Shown here piece after piece: positions 1 through 7,398 of a stretch of DNA of 64,000 nucleotides. The position numbers and the translations under genes are program-made. How positions within the stretch are numbered: the first letter of the stretch is position 1; every line of letters starts with the position of its first letter. The notes beneath the pieces were generated by a model, which ran no database searches, had not been told where the DNA came from, and saw only the letters and a program-made list of their open reading frames with translations. Origin of the DNA: Streptomyces sp. NBC_01485 (GTDB lineage Bacteria; Actinomycetota; Actinomycetes; Streptomycetales; Streptomycetaceae); assembly GCF_036227125.1 (NCBI RefSeq), contig NZ_CP109435.1, positions 5,890,001 through 5,954,000 on the forward strand, written 5' to 3'.

Positions 1-1
1 G

Positions 2-1399
2 GTCGAGGAGCTCACCGGCTTCCCCGAGTGCCTGGACGGCCGGGTCAAGACCCTGCACCCCAAGGTGCACGCCGGCATCCTCGCCGACCTGCGGCTGGAG
101 AGCCACCGTGAGCAGCTCGCCGAGCTGGGCGTCGAGCCGTTCGACCTGGTCGTCGTCAACCTCTACCCGTTCCGCGAGACCGTCGCCTCGGGTGCCTCGG
201 CGGACGAGTGCGTCGAGCAGATCGACATCGGCGGGCCGTCCATGGTGCGCGCCGCCGCCAAGAACCACCCGTCGGTGGCCGTGGTCACCAGCCCCGCGCG
301 GTACGGCGACGTCCTCGCGGCCGTGCGGGACGGCGGGTTCGACCTCGCCGCCCGCAAGCGGCTCGCCGCCGAGGCCTTCCAGCACACGGCCGCCTACGAC
401 GTGGCCGTCGCCTCCTGGTTCGCCTCCTCCTACGCGCCCGTCGACGAGTCGAGGTTCCCCGACTTCCTCGGCGGCACCTGGGAGCGCAAGAGCACCCTCC
501 GTTACGGCGAGAACCCGCACCAGCCCGCCGCGCTCTACGTCGACGGCGGTGGCGCCGGTCTCGCGCAGGCCGAGCAGTTGCACGGCAAGGAGATGTCGTA
601 CAACAACTACACGGACACGGACGCCGCGCACCGTGCCGCCTACGACCACGCCGAGCCGGCCGTCGCGATCATCAAGCACGCCAACCCGTGCGGGATCGCG
701 GTCGGCGCGGACGTCGCGGAGGCGCACCGCAAGGCGCACGCGTGTGACCCGCTGTCGGCCTTCGGCGGCGTCATCGCCGTGAACCGGCCGGTCAGCAAGG
801 AGATGGCGGAGCAGGTCGCGGAGATCTTCACCGAGGTCATCGTCGCGCCGGACTACGAGGAGGGGGCCCTCGAAGCCCTCGCCAAGAAGAAGAACATCCG
901 CGTGCTGAAGGCCCCCGCCGGTCCTTCCAGCACCGTCGAGCTGAAGCCCATCGGCGGCGGCGCGCTGCTCCAGGTCGCCGACCGGCTCCAGGCCGACGGC
1001 GACGACCCGGCCGCCTGGACCCTCGCGACCGGCGAGGCCCTCAGCCCGGCCGAGCTTGCGGAACTCTCCTTCGCCTGGAAGGCGTGCCGGGCCGTCAAGT
1101 CCAACGCCATCCTGATCGCCAAGGACGGCGCGTCGGTCGGCGTCGGCATGGGCCAGGTCAACCGGGTCGACAGCGCGAAGCTGGCCGTCGAGCGCGCCGG
1201 CGCGGAGCGGGCGCGGGGCGCGTACGCCGCCTCCGACGCCTTCTTCCCCTTCCCGGACGGGCTCGAAGTCCTCGTCGAGGCGGGCGTCAAGGCCGTGGTC
1301 CAGCCCGGCGGTTCGGTCCGCGACGAGCTGGTCGTCGAGGCCGCGAAGAAGGCAGGCGTCACGATGTACTTCACCGGGACGCGGCACTTCTTCCACTGA
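2..1399 (+). CDS. purH: PurH, bifunctional AICAR transformylase / IMP cyclohydrolase (5' truncated)
   Basis: This is the last 465 residues of PurH; the family is usually about 520 residues, so roughly 55 are missing upstream. The first visible residues (KTLHPKVHAGIL) belong to the N-terminal cyclohydrolase domain. The remainder is the AICAR-transformylase domain, with the catalytic Lys-His in KHANPCG near position 674. PurH performs the last two steps of IMP synthesis, formylating AICAR (ZMP) with 10-formyl-THF and closing the ring in the cytoplasm. The frame is open from base 2 and ends at a TGA that lies inside a CACTGA tandem repeat. A strong hairpin follows. Its substrate is the precursor of the ligand of the ZTP riboswitch found upstream of glyA at 36.5 kb. 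Confidence 0.97.
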   Translation, partial: VEELTGFPECLDGRVKTLHPKVHAGILADLRLESHREQLAELGVEPFDLVVVNLYPFRETVASGASADECVEQIDIGGPSMVRAAAKNHPSVAVVTSPARYGDVLAAVRDGGFDLAARKRLAAEAFQHTAAYDVAVASWFASSYAPVDESRFPDFLGGTWERKSTLRYGENPHQPAALYVDGGGAGLAQAEQLHGKEMSYNNYTDTDAAHRAAYDHAEPAVAIIKHANPCGIAVGADVAEAHRKAHACDPLSAFGGVIAVNRPVSKEMAEQVAEIFTEVIVAPDYEEGALEALAKKKNIRVLKAPAGPSSTVELKPIGGGALLQVADRLQADGDDPAAWTLATGEALSPAELAELSFAWKACRAVKSNAILIAKDGASVGVGMGQVNRVDSAKLAVERAGAERARGAYAASDAFFPFPDGLEVLVEAGVKAVVQPGGSVRDELVVEAAKKAGVTMYFTGTRHFFH

Positions 1400-1423
1400 C
1401 ACTGACACTGACACTGACACTGA
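1394..1423. repeat. Five tandem CACTGA units over the purH stop codon
   Basis: Five perfect 6-bp units (CACTGA) begin in the last His codon of purH. The first unit supplies the TGA stop. Such a microsatellite is a plausible site of replication slippage, but slippage would not alter the protein because the first unit already ends it. Confidence 0.9.
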
Positions 1424-1439
1424 GTTGACGTGTACGTAG

Positions 1440-1469
1440 GGGGCGGTGGCCGGAGACGGCCGCCGCCCC
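1440..1469. terminator. Bidirectional hairpin between purH and the convergent ATP-binding gene
   Basis: A 13-bp GC stem (1440-1452 with 1457-1469, one G-U type mismatch) has the loop GAGA. It lies between two convergent genes and immediately before the TGA of the minus-strand gene. There is no long T-tract, as is usual in Streptomyces. Confidence 0.8.
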
Positions 1470-1471
1470 TT

Positions 1472-1840
1472 TCAGCTGTACAGCTCGCACCACACCGTCT
1501 TGCCCGCCGGTGTCAGCCACACGCCCCAGCGGTGTGCGATCGCGTCGAGCAGCAGCAGGCCCCGGCCGGTCTCGTCGTCCGGGGCCGGCTGCCGTGAGAT
1601 GAGCCAGGAGTGGGCGTCGGGGTCGGTGACCTCCAGCCGGGTCCGGCCGCCCGGCGAGCGGAACACGCGGACGGTCACCGGAGTGCCCTCGCCGACATGC
1701 GCGATCACGTTCGTCAGCAACTCACTGACGCAGAGCTGGGCTTCAGGGCAGGGCGCGCCGCCCAGATGCTCGCGCACCGCCTGACGGACCTCGGGGACCG
1801 CCTTCGGGAGCGCGAGCAGGTCGAACACGAGCGGTTTCAC
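1472..1840 (-). CDS. ATP-binding (GHKL/HATPase_c_2) anti-sigma-factor-like protein
   Basis: 122 residues forming a stand-alone GHKL ATPase domain of the RsbW/anti-sigma type. The N-box is visible as SELLTNVIAH and a G-box as ETGRGLLLL. The GTG start at 1840 was chosen because it overlaps the stop of the upstream gene as GTGA (1837-1840). The longer open frame extending to 2101 is only shadow of that upstream gene. Orphan kinases of this class sit beside XRE-DUF5753 and DUF397 genes in the whiJ/abaA-like clusters of Streptomyces, which act in development. The divergent pair at 2178-3222 completes such a set here. Whether it binds a sigma factor is inference. Confidence 0.85.
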   Translation of the reverse strand: MKPLVFDLLALPKAVPEVRQAVREHLGGAPCPEAQLCVSELLTNVIAHVGEGTPVTVRVFRSPGGRTRLEVTDPDAHSWLISRQPAPDDETGRGLLLLDAIAHRWGVWLTPAGKTVWCELYS

Positions 1841-2061
1841 CGGTCGGCCGCCTTGCGCAGGACGACGGTCAGGGCGCGGGCGGCGGCCGCGTTGCAGTTG
1901 CCGAGCGCGACGAGGGGCTGCGCGTAGTACGTACTCGCGAAGGTCGGCAGGTCGACGCCGAGAGAGGGGAGCGTGATGCCGTTCGCCGCGAGTGCGGCGC
2001 GGAGTTCCGCGACGGCGGTCTCGGTGTCGGTGCCTGTGTTGGTGCCGGGGTGGGGGGTCAT
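1837..2061 (-). CDS. Small conserved hypothetical protein of a whiJ-like cassette
   Basis: 74 residues, not recognised as a named domain. It has a Thr-rich N-terminus and a helical Ala/Leu-rich body with one Cys. The ATG at 2059-2061 has a GGAGG ribosome site 8 nt upstream. The stop overlaps the start of the GHKL ATPase gene by 4 bp, so the two are translationally coupled. From its position it probably works with the ATPase. It is transcribed divergently from the XRE regulator at 2178, so the 116-bp gap holds both promoters. Confidence 0.7.
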   Translation of the reverse strand: MTPHPGTNTGTDTETAVAELRAALAANGITLPSLGVDLPTFASTYYAQPLVALGNCNAAAARALTVVLRKAADR

Positions 2062-2177
2062 GGGGGATGCCTCCGTGTGCGTTCTGTGATGAATCGCTCA
2101 CAGACTGGCATTCGGCGTCGTACCGTAAAAGAGGTTTCAGGTGCGCACGGCAACTTGGGAAACGGCGGTGGTGGGTT

Positions 2178-3032
2178 GTGCCCGCGAAGAAGGACCCTGA
2201 CGCTTCGGCGAGTGTCCCCTCCTTTTACGGCGCTGAGTTGCGCTACAAGAGGGAGCAAGCGGGACTGACTCTGGAGCAGTTGGCCGAGGGAAGCTTCCGG
2301 GGGATCTCGTTCCTCAGCCAGATCGAGCGCGGCGAGCGGCGGATGCCGGTGGATCTCGCCCGGCACGTGGACCAGAAGCTGGACACGGACGGCTTTTTCG
2401 AGCGGCGGTGTGAAGACGCGGCCAAGGCGCGGAACTCGGGGCATCCGCTGCACTTCCAGGACGTGCCGGACCTGGAGAAGCAGGCGAAGACGCTGGAGGA
2501 GTGGGGGCCCAATGTCATTCCGGGGCTACTTCAAACCGGGAATTACATGCGGGGCCTCATTCGGTACGGGGCACCCTTCACGCCGCCAGAGTTGGTCGAG
2601 GACCGTGTCCGTGCCCGGGTGGCGCGGGGGGAACTGTGGAAACGCGCGGATCGACCCACCTACTGGGGCATCGTGCGGGAGTCGGTCATCCGGCACACAC
2701 CCCTTCCACCGGCGGAGATGGCCCAGCAGTTGGAGCACATCCTCGACGTGATCCGGTCCTCGCAGAGCGTTCTCCAGATCGTTCCGGAAACGACCCGCTG
2801 GCATCCCCTCGGTCACGGCATGGCCAAGATCATGACCTTCGCCGAGGCTCCGCCGCTGGTGTGGACGGAAGCCAATTTCGACGGGCAGATCGTGGACTTT
2901 CCGTCCCTCGTGGACCAGTACCGGAGGTCGTACGATCTGCTCAGGGCCGTCGCACTCGCACCAGAGACGTCCCTTGCCCTGATCGAAGAAGCAGCGAGGA
3001 CCTACAGAGATGAAGCCCAGCAAGAGGCTTGA
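2178..3032 (+). CDS. XRE-family regulator with DUF5753 (WhiJ-like)
   Basis: 284 residues from the GTG at 2178 (VPAKKDPD). The longer frame to 1992 reads backwards through the divergent gene, and no good ribosome site clearly decides the start. Residues about 18-70 are a lambda-Cro-type HTH (LRYKREQAGLTLEQLAEGS, then SQIERGERR). The remainder is the DUF5753 effector domain, recognisable from GPNVIPGLLQTGNYMR and the C-terminal YRRSYDLLRAVAL. This is the large, repeatedly duplicated WhiJ/AbaA-associated regulator family of Streptomyces. It overlaps the downstream DUF397 gene by 23 bp, and the two products usually act as a pair controlling development or antibiotic production. Confidence 0.9.
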   Translation: MPAKKDPDASASVPSFYGAELRYKREQAGLTLEQLAEGSFRGISFLSQIERGERRMPVDLARHVDQKLDTDGFFERRCEDAAKARNSGHPLHFQDVPDLEKQAKTLEEWGPNVIPGLLQTGNYMRGLIRYGAPFTPPELVEDRVRARVARGELWKRADRPTYWGIVRESVIRHTPLPPAEMAQQLEHILDVIRSSQSVLQIVPETTRWHPLGHGMAKIMTFAEAPPLVWTEANFDGQIVDFPSLVDQYRRSYDLLRAVALAPETSLALIEEAARTYRDEAQQEA

Positions 3033-3222
3033 CCTGAACTCCGCCGCCTGGCGCAAGAGCAGCTACAGCGATGAGCTGGGCTCCGACTGTGTCGAAGTAG
3101 CTGACAACTTCCCCGGTGTCATTCCCGTCATCCCCGTCCGCGACTCCAAGAACCCCCAAGGCCCCGCCGTCGTCTTCCCGGCGGGGGCCTGGGCCGCGTT
3201 TCTCAGCGGGTTGAAGGAGTAG
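3010..3222 (+). CDS. DUF397 protein, partner of the XRE regulator
   Basis: 70 residues, one complete DUF397 domain. It shows the diagnostic WRKSSYS motif, a Cys (DCVEV), the VRDSK turn and the C-terminal FPAGAWAAFL. The start ATG lies 23 bp inside the preceding regulator gene, which implies translational coupling. DUF397 proteins are small cytoplasmic partners or antagonists of XRE-DUF5753 regulators. A second pair at 35332-36443 allows cross-talk between paralogues. Confidence 0.92.
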   Translation: MKPSKRLDLNSAAWRKSSYSDELGSDCVEVADNFPGVIPVIPVRDSKNPQGPAVVFPAGAWAAFLSGLKE

Positions 3223-3244
3223 GGGAGTCAGCGCGCCGCGTGGC

Positions 3245-3718
3245 TCAGGTCAGCCAGGTCGCGCACGCGCTTGCGGTCACCCAGCGGTGGGAGCGGATGT
3301 TGTTGTCGACGATGGGGCGGCCACCGTTGAACGAGTTGTCGGACAGGTTGTCTGCGAAGTACTCGTTGGGCGAGAGACAGGTGTACGTCTCCTCGTAGTT
3401 CTGCCAGAACCAGAACTGGACGACGTCCCGGCCGCCGGTGTAGCCGGCGTTCATGACGGACGACGCCCTGTCCCAGGCGCCCGCGAAACCGCCGCCGGCG
3501 GCGTTCCAGTCCGGGTCGTCGCCGGCGGTCTGGCCGAGCAGCGCGCCCTGGCAGTCGTAGCCGTCCCAGGCGTAGACGTTGCCGTTGCGGCCCGGCCACT
3601 TGTTGTTGCAGCCCGTGGCCTGGACACCCGTGTCGGCCGCCTGGGCGGTCGTCGCGGGCACGGTCAGCCCGAGCGCGGTCAGGCCGATGACGGCCGCCGT
3701 GATGGCGAACTTGCGCAT
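3245..3718 (-). CDS. Small secreted four-cysteine protein, possibly inhibitor I36-like
   Basis: 157 residues. Residues 1-27 are a Sec signal peptide (MRKFAITAAVIGL.., cleavage after AQA). The mature part has four Cys at 37, 56, 114 and 152, allowing two disulphides, and is rich in Trp, Gly, Asn and Asp. The VYAWDGYDCQGALLG stretch resembles beta/gamma-crystallin-like repeats of secreted peptidase-inhibitor I36-type proteins, but the match is weak. The protein is probably extracellular and monomeric. It converges on the DUF397 gene with a 22-bp gap and has its own promoter in 3719-3754. Confidence 0.6.
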   Translation of the reverse strand: MRKFAITAAVIGLTALGLTVPATTAQAADTGVQATGCNNKWPGRNGNVYAWDGYDCQGALLGQTAGDDPDWNAAGGGFAGAWDRASSVMNAGYTGGRDVVQFWFWQNYEETYTCLSPNEYFADNLSDNSFNGGRPIVDNNIRSHRWVTASACATWLT

Positions 3719-3754
3719 GATGGTTCCCCTCGTTTCGTGAACTGCTCGCCTGCT

Positions 3755-4702
3755 TCAGGCGCGTTGCGGCACGATCTGCACCGCTCGGTCGTACGCCTGG
3801 TGCTGGAGGCGCCGGTAGGTGTCGAGCGCCTTGCCGTACCGGGTCGGTAGCCGGTCGACGTAGTGGGTTTCGCGGGCCGCGGCCACCGACTTCAGGGAGG
3901 TCGTGCGGGCGCATGTGGCGTCGGCGACCGCGGTCGTCCGTTCGGTCGCGAACGCCTTGTCGGCGCCGGCCGTTCCCAGCCGCGCGGTGTTCTCGCGCAT
4001 CGCGTCACGGGCCGCCTGCGGGTCCGGGTAGGTCAGGCCGGACTTCTTCATGCACCGGGACCAGGCGGCCACGGCGGTGGTCAGTTGCCGGTCGCGCATC
4101 AGGTCGGCGGCGTACAGCGCGTTCAGGCCGGTGGCGGTCTTGGCCGCGCGGAACCAGTCGCCGGGGTCGCCGTAGAGGGTCTTCTCCGCCTCCGCCGTGC
4201 AGCCGCCGAGGCGTTTACGCACCTCCCGGTTGCTGCCGGGCAGCTCGGCCGAGACCACCTGGACGTCGCTCCCGCTGCCGTTGCCGCCGTCGAGCGCCTT
4301 GTCGAAGGCGGCACGGCGTTCGGCGGACAGGCCCTGCCGGTAGGCGGCGATGGGGTTGTGCAGCCGTACCTGCTCCTGCTCGGCGTCGATCCGGCCGCCG
4401 TACCCGTACGTCCGCGCCCACGCCACGTCGTCCTGCACGAACCGCACCGGCATGCTCTCGCGCAGGGTCAGGCCACGGTCCTCCCCGTACGTGAAGCCGT
4501 GCCGCTTCATGCACCGGGAGGTGAGGCGCTGCTCGGCGTCGGAGAGGCGGAGTTCCTGCTGCCAGGTCAGCGGCTGCGGCCGGGCCGCGCCGTCAGAGGA
4601 CCCCGAGGCCTTGGTGCTCTGGCTGTCCTGAGAGCAGCCGGTCACCGCCGTGGCCGCCGTGAGCGCCGCGATCGTGCACAGTGCGGCGAGCGCCCGCTGC
4701 AT
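3755..4702 (-). CDS. Lipoprotein of unknown function with two CMK motifs
   Basis: 315 residues from the ATG at 4702 (GGGGG ribosome site upstream in the transcript sense). The larger open frame to 5131 is an artefact. Residues 1-23 are a lipoprotein signal ending in TAVTGC, so Cys23 is lipidated and the protein is attached to the outer face of the membrane. The body is helical and charged. The pattern SRCMK-x-x-G-x-TY occurs twice, once near the N-terminus and once in the C-terminal half, suggesting an internal duplication or paired thiols. No enzymatic motif is recognised. Confidence 0.75.
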   Translation of the reverse strand: MQRALAALCTIAALTAATAVTGCSQDSQSTKASGSSDGAARPQPLTWQQELRLSDAEQRLTSRCMKRHGFTYGEDRGLTLRESMPVRFVQDDVAWARTYGYGGRIDAEQEQVRLHNPIAAYRQGLSAERRAAFDKALDGGNGSGSDVQVVSAELPGSNREVRKRLGGCTAEAEKTLYGDPGDWFRAAKTATGLNALYAADLMRDRQLTTAVAAWSRCMKKSGLTYPDPQAARDAMRENTARLGTAGADKAFATERTTAVADATCARTTSLKSVAAARETHYVDRLPTRYGKALDTYRRLQHQAYDRAVQIVPQRA

Positions 4703-4721
4703 GGTCGTACCCCCGTCGTCC

Positions 4722-4745
4722 GTAGTCCCGTAGTCCCGTAGTCCC
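4722..4745. repeat. Three tandem GTAGTCCC units upstream of the lipoprotein gene
   Basis: Three perfect 8-bp units lie 20-43 bp upstream of the lipoprotein start, within the probable promoter/leader (4703-4857). Copy-number change would shift promoter spacing; that role is inference. Confidence 0.85.
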
Positions 4746-4857
4746 GTGGGTGGAGACCGGACGGTGTCCGGCCCACCCCCGAGGGGGCCGGACAACGCCC
4801 GGCGTGCAACCACGGTGGCGGGAAACGGCGGGCGGCGGTACCTCGGACTTCTCAGGG

Positions 4858-6459
4858 TCACGTCCGGCCGGGGGGCGTGTACTCCTTGAGGTAGTGGGCG
4901 ATCCGGGTCGCGTAGTCGCGGTTCTTCGGGGGGACGCCGCCCGCCTTGTTCACGTTGTCCCACGAGGTGCGGTAGGCGACGGCGACCAATACGCGCCGGT
5001 CGCCGGGGAGTTGGTCGTTCAGGCGCGGCGCGATCCAGCACAGGTAGCGGCCCATCGCCGGGATGGACTCGGCCGGCGGGAAGGGCGGCGACGGGACGGT
5101 CTCGCCGGGGGTGCCGTCGGCGTTCATCCACCAGCGCAGCACGCTCGGGGTCCAGCGGGCGATGCCGTACTCGTTCCGGGCGGGGTCGGAGAGGCCGGGA
5201 TCGAAGTCGCTCTCCACCTTCAGCATGGCGGCGATCAGGGAGGCGGTGACGGACGACTGACGGCAGTCCCGCGCCGTCTCGACGATCAGCAGCCGGTACG
5301 CGGCCGGTACGCCCTTGTCGGTGCGCAGCTCCACGGCGCCGTACTGCGCGGTGGTGTCCGCCGTGACACTCGCGCCGCCTGCACCGCCCGTTTTGCCGTC
5401 GCCGGAGTTTCCGGAGTCACCGCCGCCCGTCCAGGCGCTGACGCCGTAGCCGAGGGCCGCCAGGGCGACGGCCGTGAGCGCGCCGGCCAGGACGGTCGTA
5501 CGACGACGGGACGGGCGGCGGCTGGACGGCGTCGTCGTGCCGGTGACCGTCTCCACCCGGCGCAGCAGGTCCTCCGTGCCGATCCGGTCGGCGTGCGTGC
5601 GGGCCAGGCAGGCGCCGACGATCTCCCGCCAGGGGGCCGGGAGTTCGGGCGACAGACGCAGTTCGGCGGTGCCGCGCGCGTAGGCGACGGCCGCGTCGCG
5701 GCGGGCCGTCGGGGTGCCGCCGGGCAGCGGGAAGGAGCCGGTGAGGACGAGGTGGGCGAGGACGCCGAAGGCCCAGACGTCGGCGGACGGGCGGATCCGG
5801 CGGCCCCGTTCGCCGATCTCGGCCCACAGCAGCTCGGGCGGGGTGTAGTCGGGGGTGGAGAAGGCGGGCGTGTAGGCGTGGGTGCCTTCGAGTTCGGCGG
5901 CCATGTTGAAGTCGGCGAGCCGGGCCGAACCGTCCTTCATCAGCAGGACGTTGGCCGGCTTGAGGTCCCCGTGCACCCAGCCCGCCCCGTGCAACTGGGC
6001 CAGCCCGGCGCAGACTTGGGCGAGCAGCGCCGGACCGGCCGTGGGCGCGGCGGCGCGTTTCAGCAGCGCCGACAGCGAGTCGTCGGCCTTCTCCAGCACC
6101 AGCACGGTGGCGCCGTCGAGTTCGGGTCGGGACGGGTCGTCCACGGTGAGGGTCTCGTAGAGGCGGATGAGGCGCGGGCTGCTGAGCCGGCTCAGCAACT
6201 CCACCTCGCGCTCAGCGAGTTCACGCAGATGGGTGAGCTGGCGGGGGGTACGGGTGCCGGTGGGAAGGAACTTGAGGGCGGCCGTCACGGGTACATCGGA
6301 CGCGTCCGGTACGTCTGCGTGGGCATCGTTGTCGGGAGGATGACGCCGGGCCGCGTACACGCTGCCGAACGCGCCGGTCGCGATCGGCTCCCGCACCTCC
6401 CAGCCGCCCACCCGGTAGCCCCTGGGCACCCGGACGGCGTACGGCTCGGGCTCGGTCAC
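4858..6459 (-). CDS. Membrane Ser/Thr protein kinase fused to a lytic-transglycosylase-like domain
   Basis: 533 residues from a GTG at 6459 that overlaps the FHA gene stop as GTGA. Residues about 15-300 are a Hanks-type kinase: Gly loop GAFGSVY (30-35), ATP-binding Lys63 (ALKFL), catalytic loop VHGDLKPAN (162-170), metal-binding DFN at 183-185. HRD has become HGD and DFG has become DFN, but both Asp residues remain. After a basic linker, residues about 322-343 form one transmembrane helix. Residues about 370-533 lie outside and resemble soluble lytic transglycosylase: Glu416 in KVESDF is placed like the catalytic Glu, followed by EYGIARWTP. The kinase may therefore sense or couple to peptidoglycan. 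Its partner is the FHA protein encoded just upstream. Confidence 0.88.
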   Translation of the reverse strand: MTEPEPYAVRVPRGYRVGGWEVREPIATGAFGSVYAARRHPPDNDAHADVPDASDVPVTAALKFLPTGTRTPRQLTHLRELAEREVELLSRLSSPRLIRLYETLTVDDPSRPELDGATVLVLEKADDSLSALLKRAAAPTAGPALLAQVCAGLAQLHGAGWVHGDLKPANVLLMKDGSARLADFNMAAELEGTHAYTPAFSTPDYTPPELLWAEIGERGRRIRPSADVWAFGVLAHLVLTGSFPLPGGTPTARRDAAVAYARGTAELRLSPELPAPWREIVGACLARTHADRIGTEDLLRRVETVTGTTTPSSRRPSRRRTTVLAGALTAVALAALGYGVSAWTGGGDSGNSGDGKTGGAGGASVTADTTAQYGAVELRTDKGVPAAYRLLIVETARDCRQSSVTASLIAAMLKVESDFDPGLSDPARNEYGIARWTPSVLRWWMNADGTPGETVPSPPFPPAESIPAMGRYLCWIAPRLNDQLPGDRRVLVAVAYRTSWDNVNKAGGVPPKNRDYATRIAHYLKEYTPPGRT

Positions 6460-7262
6460 CGCACCGCCGTCCGGTCGACGGGGGTGGGCGTGGCCGCCGC
6501 CAGGACGGCGAGGTCGTCCTCGCGCACCAGGTCGAAGCGGAGCGCCATGGACACCAGGGACTCCTTCTTGCCGTTGAGCCTCGGTCCCGGGTCCGCGGTG
6601 TCGGGGCCGGGCTTGAGGCGCAGTTTCACGGCGAGGTAGTCGATGTTCCACTGCACGGACGTACGGGAGGCGGCGGGCCAGCCCGGACGCAGCCGCGCGA
6701 CGACCTGGTCGACGGTCGGCAGCGGGGCGTGCGGCGCGCCGCGCAGCCGGGGTTCGCACAGCGCGGCCAGGACCGCGAAGTACCGCTTGCCCCGGTCCAG
6801 GGAGAACGCGGGCGCCGTGGGCGCGCCGTCCAGGCCCGACGCCGTGCCCAGGTAGTCGTGGCGCGGCGCCCACACCTCGAACGTCAGCAGGTCGCCCGCC
6901 GCGGGCAGCACGATCCGGGCGAACTCGAAGGGGACGGGCGCGTCCAGCCGTCCGGGCGCGACCTTGATGTGCTCGCCGGCGCCCTCAGGGTTCTCCACGA
7001 CGTATGTCTGGTCGCGGCTGAAATTGCTCAGTATCCAGAACGCGCCCTGCGCGGTGATCTCCCCGGCCCGCCGGGAGACGCCCTCGTGCGGGATCTCCAG
7101 GTCGTTGGCCCGCGCCGACCGTCCGAAGGTCAGCCGCTCACCGGGGGCGAGCCGCAGCCGCCCGGACTCGTGGCCGCCGCGTCCGTCCTCCCGCTGGACC
7201 TGAGGTACCGGAGATACCTGAGGTACTGGAGATACCGGAGGTACGACGATGATGCTGTACAC
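6456..7262 (-). CDS. FHA-domain protein paired with the kinase
   Basis: 268 residues, GTG start at 7262. Residues about 5-20 are a PVSPVPQV-type repeat. Residues about 35-125 form a forkhead-associated fold with GRSARANDLEIP and VSRRAGEI; the usual His after SR is absent. FHA domains bind phosphothreonine peptides. The C-terminal half (DRGKRYFAVLAALCEPRL to VKLRLKP) resembles the winged-helix-like module found in several Streptomyces FHA proteins. It overlaps the kinase gene by 4 bp, so it is a likely substrate or adaptor of that kinase. It is cytoplasmic, with no signal peptide. Confidence 0.87.
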   Translation of the reverse strand: MYSIIVVPPVSPVPQVSPVPQVQREDGRGGHESGRLRLAPGERLTFGRSARANDLEIPHEGVSRRAGEITAQGAFWILSNFSRDQTYVVENPEGAGEHIKVAPGRLDAPVPFEFARIVLPAAGDLLTFEVWAPRHDYLGTASGLDGAPTAPAFSLDRGKRYFAVLAALCEPRLRGAPHAPLPTVDQVVARLRPGWPAASRTSVQWNIDYLAVKLRLKPGPDTADPGPRLNGKKESLVSMALRFDLVREDDLAVLAAATPTPVDRTAVR

Positions 7263-7314
7263 GGTGTGTCACCCCGTCCCCACCTGCCCTTTACGGCATC
7301 AGGGTGGGCGACGG

Positions 7315-7349
7315 GACGGGGCCGTGTCACGTCGTGACACGGCCCCGTC
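7315..7349. promoter_or_regulatory. Perfect 17-bp inverted repeat upstream of the FHA-kinase operon
   Basis: Arms 7315-7331 and 7333-7349 match perfectly around one base, with the core GTGTCACGTCGTGACAC. It lies 50 bp after the stop of the upstream minus-strand gene and 53 bp before the FHA gene start. It could be a terminator for the former, but the near-continuous dyad and promoter-proximal place also fit an operator for the latter. Confidence 0.75.
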
Positions 7350-7398
7350 GAGGAATGGCCAGAATGCGCCGTTCCGCTGATCTTTGTCGGCAGCGCCG

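Noticed and set aside
1472..2101. 209-residue ATP-binding protein
   Set aside because: The first third is a His/Arg-rich shadow of the overlapping small gene; the GTGA overlap at 1837-1840 sets the start at 1840.
4858..6459. Pseudokinase
   Set aside because: HRD and DFG are altered to HGD and DFN, but Lys63, Asp165 and Asp183 remain, so catalytic activity cannot be excluded.
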